The translations under genes and the position numbers were made by a program. From Thermoplasmata archaeon (lineage in GTDB: Archaea; Thermoplasmatota; Thermoplasmata; Methanomassiliicoccales; Methanomethylophilaceae), in assembly GCA_015063125.1 (NCBI GenBank), contig SUTB01000006.1, forward strand, positions 1-64,000: a stretch of 64,000 bases of DNA, read 5' to 3'. This document shows positions 33,520 through 42,034 of this stretch, piece by piece. Under the pieces are notes generated by a model. It ran no database searches. It was not told the DNA's origin and saw only the letters and a program-made list of their open reading frames with translations. Position 1 is the stretch's first letter; each line of letters starts with the position of its first letter.

Positions 33520-33987
33520 ATGCCATCGGACGAGGAACTTCTCAGGATCGCAGTGGAAGAGGCGAAGATCGGGATCAGGGCCGGTCACGGAGGACCATTC
33601 GGCTGTGTTATAGCAAAGAACGGAGTGGTCCACGGCAAGGGCCATAACCGCGTTTTGATCGATAATGATCCCACTGCCCATGGCGAGATTACAGCGATCA
33701 GGAACACCTGCAGGGAGCTGAAGACCATAGACCTCTCCGATTTCACGCTCTATACCTCATCAGAACCCTGTCCGATGTGCAAGGCGGCCATAAGTTGGGC
33801 CAAGGTCGGCAGGGTGGTCTACGCGGCATCGATGGAAGAGGCCAACGAGATCCTCGGGTTCAAGGATCTCCGCATGAGCAATGCCATGAAGAACGGGGAG
33901 GACCTCACTCCGTCCGAGAGGATCCATGTCGAAGGGTATCTCGAACCTTTTGAGGAGTACCGCGACATGCAGGGCACGATCTACTGA
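33520..33987 (+). CDS. CDA-superfamily nucleoside/base deaminase (guanine deaminase type)
   Basis: A 155-residue zinc deaminase. Catalytic TAHGEITAIRN (His and Glu) and SSEPCPMCKAAISWA (two zinc Cys). The overall pattern, including GGPFGCVIAKNGVV and EEANEILGFKD, is closest to the bacterial guanine deaminase/nucleoside deaminase subgroup. It probably salvages guanine or a related base, which fits its position beside purE and guaA genes. A tRNA adenosine deaminase is less likely because the substrate-loop region differs. Confidence 0.85.
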   Translation: MPSDEELLRIAVEEAKIGIRAGHGGPFGCVIAKNGVVHGKGHNRVLIDNDPTAHGEITAIRNTCRELKTIDLSDFTLYTSSEPCPMCKAAISWAKVGRVVYAASMEEANEILGFKDLRMSNAMKNGEDLTPSERIHVEGYLEPFEEYRDMQGTIY

Positions 33988-34064
33988 TCCGGCCAGTAAT
34001 TGGATGTATTGTCCGATAAGGCGCACGCTAAGAGATAGTAGGTGTAGGTTATTGGTGGTAGGTG

Positions 34065-34091
34065 CAGGGGGCTTGGCACCCCCTGTTCTTT
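34065..34091 (+). terminator. Terminator after the deaminase
   Basis: CAGGGGG-CTTGGCA-CCCCCTG hairpin followed by TTCTTTG. Confidence 0.6.
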
Positions 34092-34109
34092 GACTTGGCT
34101 TAGGGTTTT

Positions 34110-34220
34110 TCAGAATGCTGGCTCGAATCTCATCTCGAGGGGCTGACCGCAGTTCATGCACCTGGAGAACGGATTCAACTCATCATTCGTCGTTCCGCAG
34201 TATTTGCAAATGCATCCCAT
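34110..34220 (-). CDS. 36-residue zinc-ribbon microprotein
   Basis: Read directly from the sequence: ATG at 34220, TGA at 34110. The product is MGCICKYCGTTNDELN then PFSRCMNCGQPLEMRFEPAF. It has two CxxC knuckles 15 residues apart, enough for one zinc ribbon. Codon use is normal and a TATA-like AATAAATAC plus an inverted repeat lie just upstream, so it probably has its own promoter. The function is unknown; RNA- or RNA-polymerase-binding is typical for such ribbons. Confidence 0.6.
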   Translation of the reverse strand: MGCICKYCGTTNDELNPFSRCMNCGQPLEMRFEPAF

Positions 34221-34225
34221 AATAG

Positions 34226-34243
34226 ACGGTAAGAGTTTACCGT
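34226..34243. promoter_or_regulatory. Inverted repeat at the promoter of the 36-residue zinc-ribbon gene
   Basis: ACGGTAA-GAGT-TTACCGT, perfect 7-bp arms, between the TATA-like element and the start codon (6 bp away). Confidence 0.5.
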
Positions 34244-34300
34244 ATTTATTGAGGTCTAAAGGTCGGAACTTAACCGCAAAAAATTTTGCTCGTCTTTAGC

Positions 34301-34477
34301 TCAATCTTCGTCCTCTGCGGCCTCATCTTCGAAGACCGCCTGCTTGTCCCCTTCGTTCGAGGGCGCGACGTAGTCCGGGCGGGCCTCCGGCCTGTCCGAA
34401 GGATACTCCTGCTGGAAGGTGGATTTGTAGTCCTCGTCGGACACGAGCTTTCCAGAGGGGAACCTGTACAGGGTCAT
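34301..34477 (-). CDS. Small acidic protein, 58 aa, unknown
   Basis: ATG at 34477, TGA at 34301. It starts MTLYRFPSGKLVSDEDYKST and ends in a very acidic tail (VFEDEAAEDED). There are no Cys and no membrane segment. It lies 51 bp downstream of aEF-1beta on the same strand and may share its transcript. Codon pattern supports coding; the family is not recognised. Confidence 0.5.
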   Translation of the reverse strand: MTLYRFPSGKLVSDEDYKSTFQQEYPSDRPEARPDYVAPSNEGDKQAVFEDEAAEDED

Positions 34478-34528
34478 GGTATCAAAATGAAAAAGAACAG
34501 AGGGGTGACCCTCCGTGAGATGTTTCTT

Positions 34529-34798
34529 TCAGAGAACTGTGGATGCTACGCACTCGATCTCCGCGATTCCGGGAATTGCACGGAGCGCGTCCTCGAGCTT
34601 GCTTCCGATCTCCGAATCGGTGTCGTCGATGACGAAACCGGCCGTGATCTTCATGAGACCGAATGCAACAGGGTTGATGCTGGTCTCGGTGATCTGAATA
34701 CCTGCGGGGATGTAGCTGGCCAGCTTATCGATGATAGCCTGGAGATCCACTTCCGTTCCCTCGGGCATGAGGTCGTATCCTGCAACAATCTGTCCCAT
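34529..34798 (-). CDS. ef1b: Translation elongation factor 1-beta (aEF-1beta)
   Basis: An 89-residue protein with the archaeal EF-1beta fold: MGQIVAGYDLMPEGTEVDLQ at the start, PVAFGLMKITAGFVI in the core and IAEIECVAS at the end. It is the nucleotide-exchange factor for aEF-1alpha. It follows the zinc-ribbon gene at 34808 by 9 bp, an arrangement frequent in euryarchaea. Confidence 0.94.
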   Translation of the reverse strand: MGQIVAGYDLMPEGTEVDLQAIIDKLASYIPAGIQITETSINPVAFGLMKITAGFVIDDTDSEIGSKLEDALRAIPGIAEIECVASTVL

Positions 34799-34807
34799 TT
34801 CAACACC

Positions 34808-34975
34808 TCATGGTCCGATGAATCCGCATTTCTTGCACTCGTAAGGGACACTCTGGTCGCGGCACTGGTCGCACCTTCCGATCTCGTAGTCCCCGCACTT
34901 GGGGCACTTGAAGAAAGTGTTGCCGTGGCCGATGAGCCTCTTACCGCATGAAGAGCATATTTTGTCAACTGCCAT
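34808..34975 (-). CDS. Archaeal zinc-ribbon protein, 55 aa (HVO_2753-like)
   Basis: ATG at 34975, TGA at 34808. It contains four CxxC-type knuckles (ICSSCGK, KCPKCGD, RCDQCRD, ECKKCGF), enough for two zinc-binding ribbons. It resembles the small archaeal zinc-finger proteins of the HVO_2753 type commonly encoded next to aEF-1beta; the characterised relative affects swarming and biofilm formation. Leads the small operon with ef1b. Confidence 0.8.
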   Translation of the reverse strand: MAVDKICSSCGKRLIGHGNTFFKCPKCGDYEIGRCDQCRDQSVPYECKKCGFIGP

Positions 34976-35071
34976 GTTTTGTGCGATGATATAACTTATA
35001 TTAAAAGGGTAGGTAACGGTTTTTGCCCGGATATCGCAACGTTATCATAGAATCAACGCATCCTTCCGATC

Positions 35072-35935
35072 ATGAGGGTCCATCCTGACTGCGTACCGTG
35101 TCTGATGAAGCGCATACTCTTCCAGTCCAGGCTAGTCTCTGGATCGGACGAGAGAACATCCGTGGAAAACGGTCTGAAGGTCTTCGCGGAGGGGTTCAGC
35201 TACGATAAGAAATCGGTCGATCTGGCGACAGAGGTTCACAGGGCATCCTATGCCGTTCTCGGGAAGGATCCATATCACAATCTGAAGGTCAGGGCGGATA
35301 TCATCGCTGAGAAGTTCATGGGCATGGCGCAGGACTACGTTGATTCCTCGGACGACAAGCTCAGGGCCTGCCTGATGGTGTCCGTGATAGGCAACATCAT
35401 GGACTTCGGCTCCACAGGAGGGATAGACAATCCCGAGCAGTTCGAACCAATCTTCCAGAAGCTGATCGACCAGGGACTCGGCAGGGATGATTCCGAAAGG
35501 ATCAGGGCCGTCCTAGATAAGCCTGGCACAATCGTTTACATGTTCGATAACTGCGGCGAGTCGCAGCTAGACAAGATATTCATAAGATACCTCCGTGCCC
35601 ACGGAAAGAGGGTGGTCGGGATGGTACGCGGGGAGCCGATACTCAACGACGTCACATATGATGATGCCATCCGTTCCGGATTGGACAAGGAGGTCGATCT
35701 CCTGCTCACCACAGGAACGTTCTACGTAGGCATCGATTGGAGGGACGTCCCCGAGGATCTGATGAAGGAGATCGAAAACAGCGATCTGATAATCGCCAAG
35801 GGCATGGGGAACTACGAGTCTTTATCGGATGAGGTCCTACCTGTGCCCGTGGTCCACGTGATGCGCACCAAGTGCGCTCCGGTGGCGGAGTCGATAGGCA
35901 TGCCGCTGGACCAGAACGTTGTCTATGTGAGATGA
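35072..35935 (+). CDS. DUF89 damage-control phosphatase-like protein
   Basis: A 287-residue ARMT1-like/DUF89 protein of the archaeal type. It starts MRVHPDCVPCLMKRILFQS (CxxC) and has the DNCGESQLDK metal-binding motif and a C-terminal VVHVMRTKCAPVAESIG. Family members hydrolyse damaged or side-product phosphometabolites with Mn2+ or Co2+. It is followed by a 4-bp gap to a sugar-nucleotidyltransferase, suggesting a sugar-phosphate substrate, which is inference. Confidence 0.85.
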   Translation: MRVHPDCVPCLMKRILFQSRLVSGSDERTSVENGLKVFAEGFSYDKKSVDLATEVHRASYAVLGKDPYHNLKVRADIIAEKFMGMAQDYVDSSDDKLRACLMVSVIGNIMDFGSTGGIDNPEQFEPIFQKLIDQGLGRDDSERIRAVLDKPGTIVYMFDNCGESQLDKIFIRYLRAHGKRVVGMVRGEPILNDVTYDDAIRSGLDKEVDLLLTTGTFYVGIDWRDVPEDLMKEIENSDLIIAKGMGNYESLSDEVLPVPVVHVMRTKCAPVAESIGMPLDQNVVYVR

Positions 35936-35939
35936 GGAT

Positions 35940-36959
35940 ATGAAGGTCAGACAGGCTATCGTGATGGTGGGTGGAATGGGAACGCGTCTCCGTCCCTTGA
36001 CGGAGAACAGGCCGAAGCCCATGCTGTCGGTGGCCGACAGGCCTTGCATCTGGTATCTGCTCAGGTCTTTGGCCAGGGCGGGAGTGGAAGAGGTCATCCT
36101 CGCATGCGGCTATAAGCCCGGCATGATGGAGGCTCTCGGCGACGGTTCCGATCTCGGCATCAAGATCATCTATTCCTACGAGGACACCCCGATGGGGACT
36201 GCCGGATCGATGAAACTGGCAGAGGACAGGTTGGATGACGTGTTCATCGCCGCCTACGGCGACATCTTCGCGGACATCGATGTGTCCGAAGAGGTCAGGA
36301 TCCATTTCGATAACAAGGCGGACATAACCGTCGCCCTCACGGCGGTGGAGGATCCCACGCAGTTCGGTATCGCCAGGGTCGATGAGACCGGAAGGATATT
36401 GGAGTTCAAGGAGAAGCCTAAACCCGAGGAGGTCTTCTCCAACCTCATCAACGCTGGAATCTACGTCATGAACAGGAGCGTCCTGGACAAAGTCCCTAAG
36501 GACACGTTCTTCGATGTCTCGAAGGAGCTGATCCCGCAGGTCATGGCGGAGGGACGCATACAGGCGTATCAGCTTGAAGGCGTCTGGATGGACGTCGGGC
36601 GTCCCCACGATCTCCTGGAGGCAAATCTCCTGGTGGCCGAGAGGGAGTACCGTCTTAAGAGGTTCGATTCCGCCGTCGAATGCTGCACCAAGGGCAGCTT
36701 CTATCTGGGAGAGGGAGCGTTCATAGGCAATTCCAAGGCCAAGAGCACCGTGATATCGAAGGGATCGAAGGTAGTGGATTCGGATCTGGACAGGGTCCTT
36801 CTGCTCGATGACTGCGAGGTCAGCGGCGCCACCATAGTCAATTCCATCCTCGGAGTGGGCTGCAGGGTAGGTAAGGGAGCGAAGATCTCCAATTGCGTCC
36901 TTGCCGACAGGACAGTCGTCGAAGAGGGCAGCAATCTGGAAGGCGACAGGATCGTCTGA
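35940..36959 (+). CDS. Sugar-1-phosphate nucleotidyltransferase
   Basis: A 339-residue nucleotidyltransferase. The N-terminal domain has GGMGTRLRPLTENRPKPML and the AYGDIFADID metal/substrate region. The C-terminal ~100 residues form a left-handed beta-helix with hexapeptide-like repeats (GSKVVDSDLDRVLLLDDCEV). It resembles mannose-1-phosphate guanylyltransferase-like and glucose-1-phosphate enzymes. It probably supplies activated sugars to the glycosyltransferases downstream. Confidence 0.88.
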   Translation: MKVRQAIVMVGGMGTRLRPLTENRPKPMLSVADRPCIWYLLRSLARAGVEEVILACGYKPGMMEALGDGSDLGIKIIYSYEDTPMGTAGSMKLAEDRLDDVFIAAYGDIFADIDVSEEVRIHFDNKADITVALTAVEDPTQFGIARVDETGRILEFKEKPKPEEVFSNLINAGIYVMNRSVLDKVPKDTFFDVSKELIPQVMAEGRIQAYQLEGVWMDVGRPHDLLEANLLVAEREYRLKRFDSAVECCTKGSFYLGEGAFIGNSKAKSTVISKGSKVVDSDLDRVLLLDDCEVSGATIVNSILGVGCRVGKGAKISNCVLADRTVVEEGSNLEGDRIV

Positions 36960-36992
36960 ATAGAAAGGTCCAAAAATTTTCGGTTCTGGAGT

Positions 36993-38141
36993 TTACGAGG
37001 ATTGCTTTCTCTTCTTTTCCTCGACGACTTCCTGATAGAGTTTCTCCAGAGCATCCGCCGTTCCTTGGATGGAGTACGTCTCGGCGGTCTTCCTTGCTCC
37101 GGCCTTCAGTTTGTCGATGTTCTCTAGACCTTGGCGTATGACCCTGACGCAGTCCTCCTCGGTGGTCTCGAACAGATAACCGTTCTCGCCGTCTTGGATC
37201 ACATCGGTGAACGCACGTCCGTTGGCGCACAGTGCAGGCACCTCGCATGCCATGGCTTCCAGGGTGGTCAGTCCCTGAGTCTCGAATTTGGATGCGGTTA
37301 TGAACAGGTCGGCGCACGAATAGTATGACACAAGATCGTCATCTGGAACGAATCCGGCGAACACAACCTTATCGGTCACACCCTCGTCGACAGCGAGCTG
37401 TCTCCACTCGTCGCCGGCCGGGCCTTTGCCGCATATCAGGAGAGCGATGTCATCGTCAAGGTGCTTCATGGAACTGATCAGAAGGTCTACCTTCTTCTCG
37501 AAGGACAGTCTGCCGACCGTTATGAGGACCTTCTTTCCCACGAGACCGTGCCGCTCCCTTATCTCGTCCCCCTTGTCGTTCTTCACGAATCTGTCGATGT
37601 CGACTCCCACAGGGATGATCTCCATCCTCTTGGGCTTCACTCCCATCTCCAGGAGCTCCTTCGCTATCGAAGGTGTCGGAACGACCAATGCATTGGGCCT
37701 CTTCAGCTCCTGGCGGAGATAGATCTGGACGAGCTTGTTCAGGAAGTTCGGCGGGAGCTTGATGGGCGAGTACTGGTATGCAACCTCGTTCACCATGGTG
37801 ACGAACGTCTGCACAGTGGGGATGCCGGAGAAATGCGATGTGACCAGTCCCTTCATGGTCATGACCGTGCATCCGTGAAGGTGGATGATATCGGGATTCC
37901 AATCCTCGACCTCCTTCAGCTCGTTGTGCCTGAATGTCGGCAGGAAGTATCCTTCGTATGATTTGAACGGCTTCGACGGGACGTAGATGATCCCTTCCTC
38001 ACGGTCCTTCTCCCCTGGATCCGGAGCGACGATTATGACCTCGTGGCCCATACGGTCCAGGCACTCCTTCGTGGTGAGGACCTGGGTGGCCACTCCGTCC
38101 CTGGTCGGGAAGTAGCTGTCGGTCACGATAGCGACTCTCAT
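36993..38141 (-). CDS. GT4-family glycosyltransferase
   Basis: A 382-residue GT4/GT-B enzyme starting MRVAIVTDSYFPTRDGVATQ, with acceptor-side VPTPSIAKELLEMGVKPKRM, donor-binding ITVGRLSFEKKVDLLI and the EAMACEVPALCAN motif (E-x7-E-like). ATG at 38141 overlaps the VTT gene stop by 4 bp; longer upstream frame is not coding. Probably acts in glycolipid or N-glycan assembly at the membrane. Confidence 0.9.
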   Translation of the reverse strand: MRVAIVTDSYFPTRDGVATQVLTTKECLDRMGHEVIIVAPDPGEKDREEGIIYVPSKPFKSYEGYFLPTFRHNELKEVEDWNPDIIHLHGCTVMTMKGLVTSHFSGIPTVQTFVTMVNEVAYQYSPIKLPPNFLNKLVQIYLRQELKRPNALVVPTPSIAKELLEMGVKPKRMEIIPVGVDIDRFVKNDKGDEIRERHGLVGKKVLITVGRLSFEKKVDLLISSMKHLDDDIALLICGKGPAGDEWRQLAVDEGVTDKVVFAGFVPDDDLVSYYSCADLFITASKFETQGLTTLEAMACEVPALCANGRAFTDVIQDGENGYLFETTEEDCVRVIRQGLENIDKLKAGARKTAETYSIQGTADALEKLYQEVVEEKKRKQSS

Positions 38142-38737
38142 TCCTCGACCTCCTGCTGGTCGATTCCCATCTTCTTCTTGCGGATGAAGGCGACCACAGC
38201 GCTGATGACTATCATTGCGATGATTGCAATCAGCATGACCGTTCTGGACGTCCCTCCGTCGAAGAATGTGGTGGCGGTCTGTCCGAACAGCATTATCAGG
38301 CCGTATTTGAACACGTATCCGACCACAAGCCAGAGCAGGCATTTGCGTACATCCCATCTCTTCCTCATGGACGCCATCACCGCACCGGTGAACGGTACCA
38401 TGGGAGCGATCCTGTTGATCAGCATGACCTTCTCGTCGCTCACTATCAGGAAGTTGATGTACTTCTTCAGGGCCTTGTCCACCCTCTTCGGCAGTCCTGT
38501 TCTTTTTACAACATTGTATAGGAAGAACACGCCCACCATCTCTCCGGCGAAACCTACCACCAAAACCAGCAGGCTGAATTCCCATGATGTGTTGGCGCCT
38601 ATGGCGAGTATGAAGAAGAGCTCAGGAACTGTGGGCACCAGTAGGGCATCCAGCAGGAACAGTAGGAATATGCAGATCAGTATGCCCTGATCCCCCAGCC
38701 CTGCGAAGAGGTCGAAAAGGAAGTCCCCAACACCCAT
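38138..38737 (-). CDS. DedA/VTT-domain membrane protein
   Basis: A 199-residue integral membrane protein of the DedA/VTT type: two N-terminal helices, the reentrant-loop signature region with RIAPMVPFTGAVMAS, and C-terminal helices. DedA proteins transport lipids or lipid-linked intermediates in the membrane. The overlap with a glycosyltransferase suggests a glycolipid pathway. GGHG-like Glu in VPTVPELFFILAIGA is conserved. Confidence 0.8.
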   Translation of the reverse strand: MGVGDFLFDLFAGLGDQGILICIFLLFLLDALLVPTVPELFFILAIGANTSWEFSLLVLVVGFAGEMVGVFFLYNVVKRTGLPKRVDKALKKYINFLIVSDEKVMLINRIAPMVPFTGAVMASMRKRWDVRKCLLWLVVGYVFKYGLIMLFGQTATTFFDGGTSRTVMLIAIIAMIVISAVVAFIRKKKMGIDQQEVEE

Positions 38738-38869
38738 CTTATCTTGGGTTTGGGATTCTATTGATTATATTTATTTGGTTAAGTTCGACTCACGGAGCGG
38801 GCCCGCTGTTTTCATCCGTATCAGAAACAATTAGATGCAGAACCCCGTGTCCACAGGTTTCAGGGATGC

Positions 38870-39961
38870 TCATCTTCTCTGGAATGTCTCTACGGTGTCG
38901 ATCAGGAATCTCTCATACCCGTCGATGTGATTGGACCAGTCATAGTATTCCGCCTGCTTCCTGGCCCTCTCTCCCATATCTTTCCTGAGCTGGTCGTCAG
39001 CCAGCAGTTTGTTGATGGCATCCGCCAATCCCTTCGGATCTGCCGGATTCACCAGGATGCCTCCGTCGCCGACCGTCTCCGGGAGTCCGTTGACGTTGGT
39101 GCAGACGATCGGTTTCTTCTGCGACATTATCTCGACGGCCACCAGGCCGAACGCCTCGTAGAGGGAAGGCATGACCAGCATCTTGCATGTGCCCATTAGC
39201 CTGTTCTTCTCTTCCTCGGACACGAACCCGACGAATTCGATCTTATCTTCCAGGCCCTCTCTCCTGATCTGCTTCTTGATGTTCTTCTCCTCGGGACCCT
39301 TTCCGCAGATCTTCAGCTTGCAGTCCACATCCTTCATGGCCTCTATTAGGTACTTGATGCCCTTGACCTTGACCAGGCGTCCCAACGAGAGGATGAAGTC
39401 CTCCTCCTCGCCCATGTACCTGTATTCAGGAACGTGGCCGCAGGTGGGGATCGTGAACAGCTTGTCCTCCGGCGCTCCCCTCCTTATGAGGTCCTGGCGG
39501 ATGTTCTCGCTGACCGTGACGATCCTGTCGAACCCCAGCATGGTCTTCCAGAACATGTTGTCGTTCACTGCGGAGATCTTCTTCACCATGCCCGTCCCCT
39601 CATGCCATGTGTTGTGGACGGTGTGAATCTTCACTCCCTTGTACTTTCCAAGCGCCTTGTTATAGGAAGGAGCCCAGCGGTAGTTGTAGTTCACGATGTC
39701 GGCATCCAGGGAATCCAATGCCTCCAGAATGCCGTGTGACCATGTGTATGGAGGGTTGTACAGGTTGATGTATCCGGATTTGAGGCGGATGATGTTGTAA
39801 CCTTCAGGGGCCCTCTCCTCCGCTTCCGTTCCCGGAAGCTGTCCGGTCAGGACGGTGACGTCATGTCCCTTCTGGGCCAAAAGAGCGGATGTCTGGTGCA
39901 TGCGGTTCTCTATTCCCCCGCCGTAGGGGTAGAAGAATGGGTTGACGTCTACTATCTTCAT
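38870..39961 (-). CDS. GT4-family glycosyltransferase
   Basis: A 363-residue GT-B enzyme starting MKIVDVNPFFYPYGGGIENR, the GT4 N-terminus. It has FILSLGRLVKVKGIKYLI, CGKGPEEKNI and the donor-binding EAFGLVAVEIMSQKKP. It differs from the other GT4 protein (36993-38141), so it is a separate activity. There is a 130-bp gap to the next gene downstream, so the two units may be independently transcribed. Confidence 0.9.
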   Translation of the reverse strand: MKIVDVNPFFYPYGGGIENRMHQTSALLAQKGHDVTVLTGQLPGTEAEERAPEGYNIIRLKSGYINLYNPPYTWSHGILEALDSLDADIVNYNYRWAPSYNKALGKYKGVKIHTVHNTWHEGTGMVKKISAVNDNMFWKTMLGFDRIVTVSENIRQDLIRRGAPEDKLFTIPTCGHVPEYRYMGEEEDFILSLGRLVKVKGIKYLIEAMKDVDCKLKICGKGPEEKNIKKQIRREGLEDKIEFVGFVSEEEKNRLMGTCKMLVMPSLYEAFGLVAVEIMSQKKPIVCTNVNGLPETVGDGGILVNPADPKGLADAINKLLADDQLRKDMGERARKQAEYYDWSNHIDGYERFLIDTVETFQRR

Positions 39962-40119
39962 GATCGTTCCGGACCTGTTGTTCCGATGGAGTGCTTAATC
40001 CGATAAAAACCTTTGAGGGAGGCTGAACCCTGCTTTCATGTAGGAAATATTAAAGGAATTGAACACATCGGCAACTCTAATACACCGCCCCGTTAGTGTA
40101 CAGGGGCAGGGGATGCGAA

Positions 40120-41034
40120 ATGCCGATAGCACCGTCAAAGTTCCTGCCGGAGCATATTCTGGAATCACTCGAGCACGAGATACCTGAGCAGAAGCCAGCG
40201 AATACCATATGCCTCTACAACTTCGAGGCATCCAACGTCGCTGCCGACACGGTATCCAGCTATGTATTCGCCAATTCCGACGTCCAGGTGCACACCATAG
40301 TGGACAGGATCGTTCCCTCATGGGTCAACGATTCCACCGACGTCATAATCATGTCCTATTCCGGCGAAAGCCAGGAGGTGGACGAGGTGTACAAGGGAGC
40401 GAAGCTGAACAGGGCGAGGATCCACTGCGTGACATCCGGAGGAAGGCTGAAGGAGCTCTGCGAGGAAGGGAAGGACGATCTTATCCTGATCCCGGGAGGG
40501 CTCTCCAACGCAGAGGCCACAGGATACGAGATCGGAGCTTTGATCAATCTCTACGAGTCCTTCGGAATCAAGGGCGTCAGGGACGCGATGAAGGAAGCGC
40601 TTCCGAGGATAATCGAGTTCAGGGACTCCGTCTGGGGTTCGGACGAGGCCAAGTACATCGCATCCCGTATCAAGAACAAGATCCCCGTCATCTACTGCAT
40701 CGGAGAGCTCCGTGCGGTTCACAAGAGATGGAAGATGCTCGTCAACCAGGTGCTGGGCAGGCTGGCCTTCTCCGGGGAGCTTCCGGAGTTCGACCATAAC
40801 GAGATCGTCAGCTGGACAGAGGACGACGACAACAAATCGTTCATAATCCTGATGTTCAGGACGGAGACCGACTCCCCGCTCCTGGACCATATAGTCACCA
40901 CGGTCACCACCCTGCTTCCGGAATACGGATTGAACATGATCACCGTAGATCTCAGCGGAAAGCTGATGGAAAGGGGAATCCGCGGAATCATCCTGGCAGA
41001 TGCCGTCATAGCATGCATGAAGGGAGGTGCCTGA
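40120..41034 (+). CDS. SIS-domain protein, phosphoglucose/phosphomannose isomerase-like, degenerate subunit
   Basis: A 304-residue SIS protein homologous to bifunctional PGI/PMI. It keeps SYSGES (79-84) and the catalytic-His region ELPEFDHNEIVSW (H226), but the N-terminal sugar-phosphate GMGGSA loop is absent (reads YNFEASNV) and the conserved catalytic NEN is NQ (209-210). The next gene shows the complementary losses. ATG at 40120 follows AGGGGATG; an upstream in-frame start at 40096 is weaker. Two bp separate it from the next gene. Confidence 0.82.
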   Translation: MPIAPSKFLPEHILESLEHEIPEQKPANTICLYNFEASNVAADTVSSYVFANSDVQVHTIVDRIVPSWVNDSTDVIIMSYSGESQEVDEVYKGAKLNRARIHCVTSGGRLKELCEEGKDDLILIPGGLSNAEATGYEIGALINLYESFGIKGVRDAMKEALPRIIEFRDSVWGSDEAKYIASRIKNKIPVIYCIGELRAVHKRWKMLVNQVLGRLAFSGELPEFDHNEIVSWTEDDDNKSFIILMFRTETDSPLLDHIVTTVTTLLPEYGLNMITVDLSGKLMERGIRGIILADAVIACMKGGA

Positions 41035-41035
41035 G

Positions 41036-42025
41036 ATGGTGACCGCAAGGGACAAGCTGCATGAGTTCCTGGACGACCTCAAGAGCACCATCGACACCAA
41101 CATCGATCTCGGAGGCGCCGAGATCAAAGACGTATTCATGGGAGGAATGGGAGGCTCCGCCATAGCGGCCAATTTCGTGGCCAGCTGCTGTGCCCAGTAC
41201 ATGGATATCCCGATAAGCGTCAACAGGTCCCCGATAGTCCCGCACTGGGTAGGCAGGAACACTCTGGCGATCATCTCGTCCTACTCCGGCAACACGGAGG
41301 AGACGCTTGAGATGTACGCCAAGGCGAAGTCTGTCGGGGCGTGCATCGTCGTCATCACTGCCGGCGGAAAGATGGAGGGCATGGCCAAGGATGACGGATA
41401 TCCGATCCTGAAGGTCCCCACCGGATTCGAACCCAGGTACTCCGCAGGATACATGATAGGATACATCGCAGCCCTGCTGTCCAAGATAGGCTATCCACAG
41501 TTCAAGGACAGGCTCATGGACTGCATGCCGTCGCTGGAGAACTACAGGAACTATCTGGAGGCACCAGGTTCCCTGGCGCATCTGCTGGCGCAGAAGTACA
41601 GCGATTGCGTTCCTGTGCTCTGCACCGAGAACAAGTTCAAACCTGTCTCTCTCAGGTGGAGAGCAGCGTTCAACGAGAACGCCAAGACCATCTGTTTCGA
41701 GACTTCGCTGTCGGAGTTCAACAGCTTCGAGACCACTCCCTGGGCGTCCTACAAGGGCAAGAGGATGAGATTGATCGTCCTTACCGGAGAGGATGATCTG
41801 GTGGACGGAGGTCTGGTCAAGACTGCTGTCCAGAATATTGAGTCTCTTGGATTCCCATTCGATCTGGTAGCCGTCGGAGGCACATCGCACGAGGAGAGGA
41901 TGTTCCGTGCGCTCATCCTCGGGGATTACGTCACGGTCTACATCGCAGAGGCAGCGGGAATCGATCCCGAGATCACCACAGTCATCAGCGAGCTGAAGAG
42001 AAGGATCCGCGCCAAGAAGTTCTGA
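41036..42025 (+). CDS. SIS-domain phosphoglucose/phosphomannose isomerase-like subunit
   Basis: A 329-residue PGI/PMI-family protein. It keeps the GGMGGSAI loop (36-43), SSYSGNTEET (81-90) and FNENAK with the catalytic Glu (E214). However, the HNE motif is replaced (SEFNSFET, 226-233), so the catalytic His is lost. That His is present in the preceding SIS gene. It is directly followed by a phosphohexomutase gene, consistent with hexose-phosphate interconversion for sugar-nucleotide synthesis. Confidence 0.88.
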   Translation: MVTARDKLHEFLDDLKSTIDTNIDLGGAEIKDVFMGGMGGSAIAANFVASCCAQYMDIPISVNRSPIVPHWVGRNTLAIISSYSGNTEETLEMYAKAKSVGACIVVITAGGKMEGMAKDDGYPILKVPTGFEPRYSAGYMIGYIAALLSKIGYPQFKDRLMDCMPSLENYRNYLEAPGSLAHLLAQKYSDCVPVLCTENKFKPVSLRWRAAFNENAKTICFETSLSEFNSFETTPWASYKGKRMRLIVLTGEDDLVDGGLVKTAVQNIESLGFPFDLVAVGGTSHEERMFRALILGDYVTVYIAEAAGIDPEITTVISELKRRIRAKKF

Positions 42026-42034
42026 GGTGTCATT

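Noticed and set aside
37400-38585. Long N-terminal extension of the GT4 glycosyltransferase frame (start at 38585)
   Set aside because: The extension lies antisense-frame within the VTT gene, is Arg/His-rich and has no GT4 content; the family N-terminus is at 38141.
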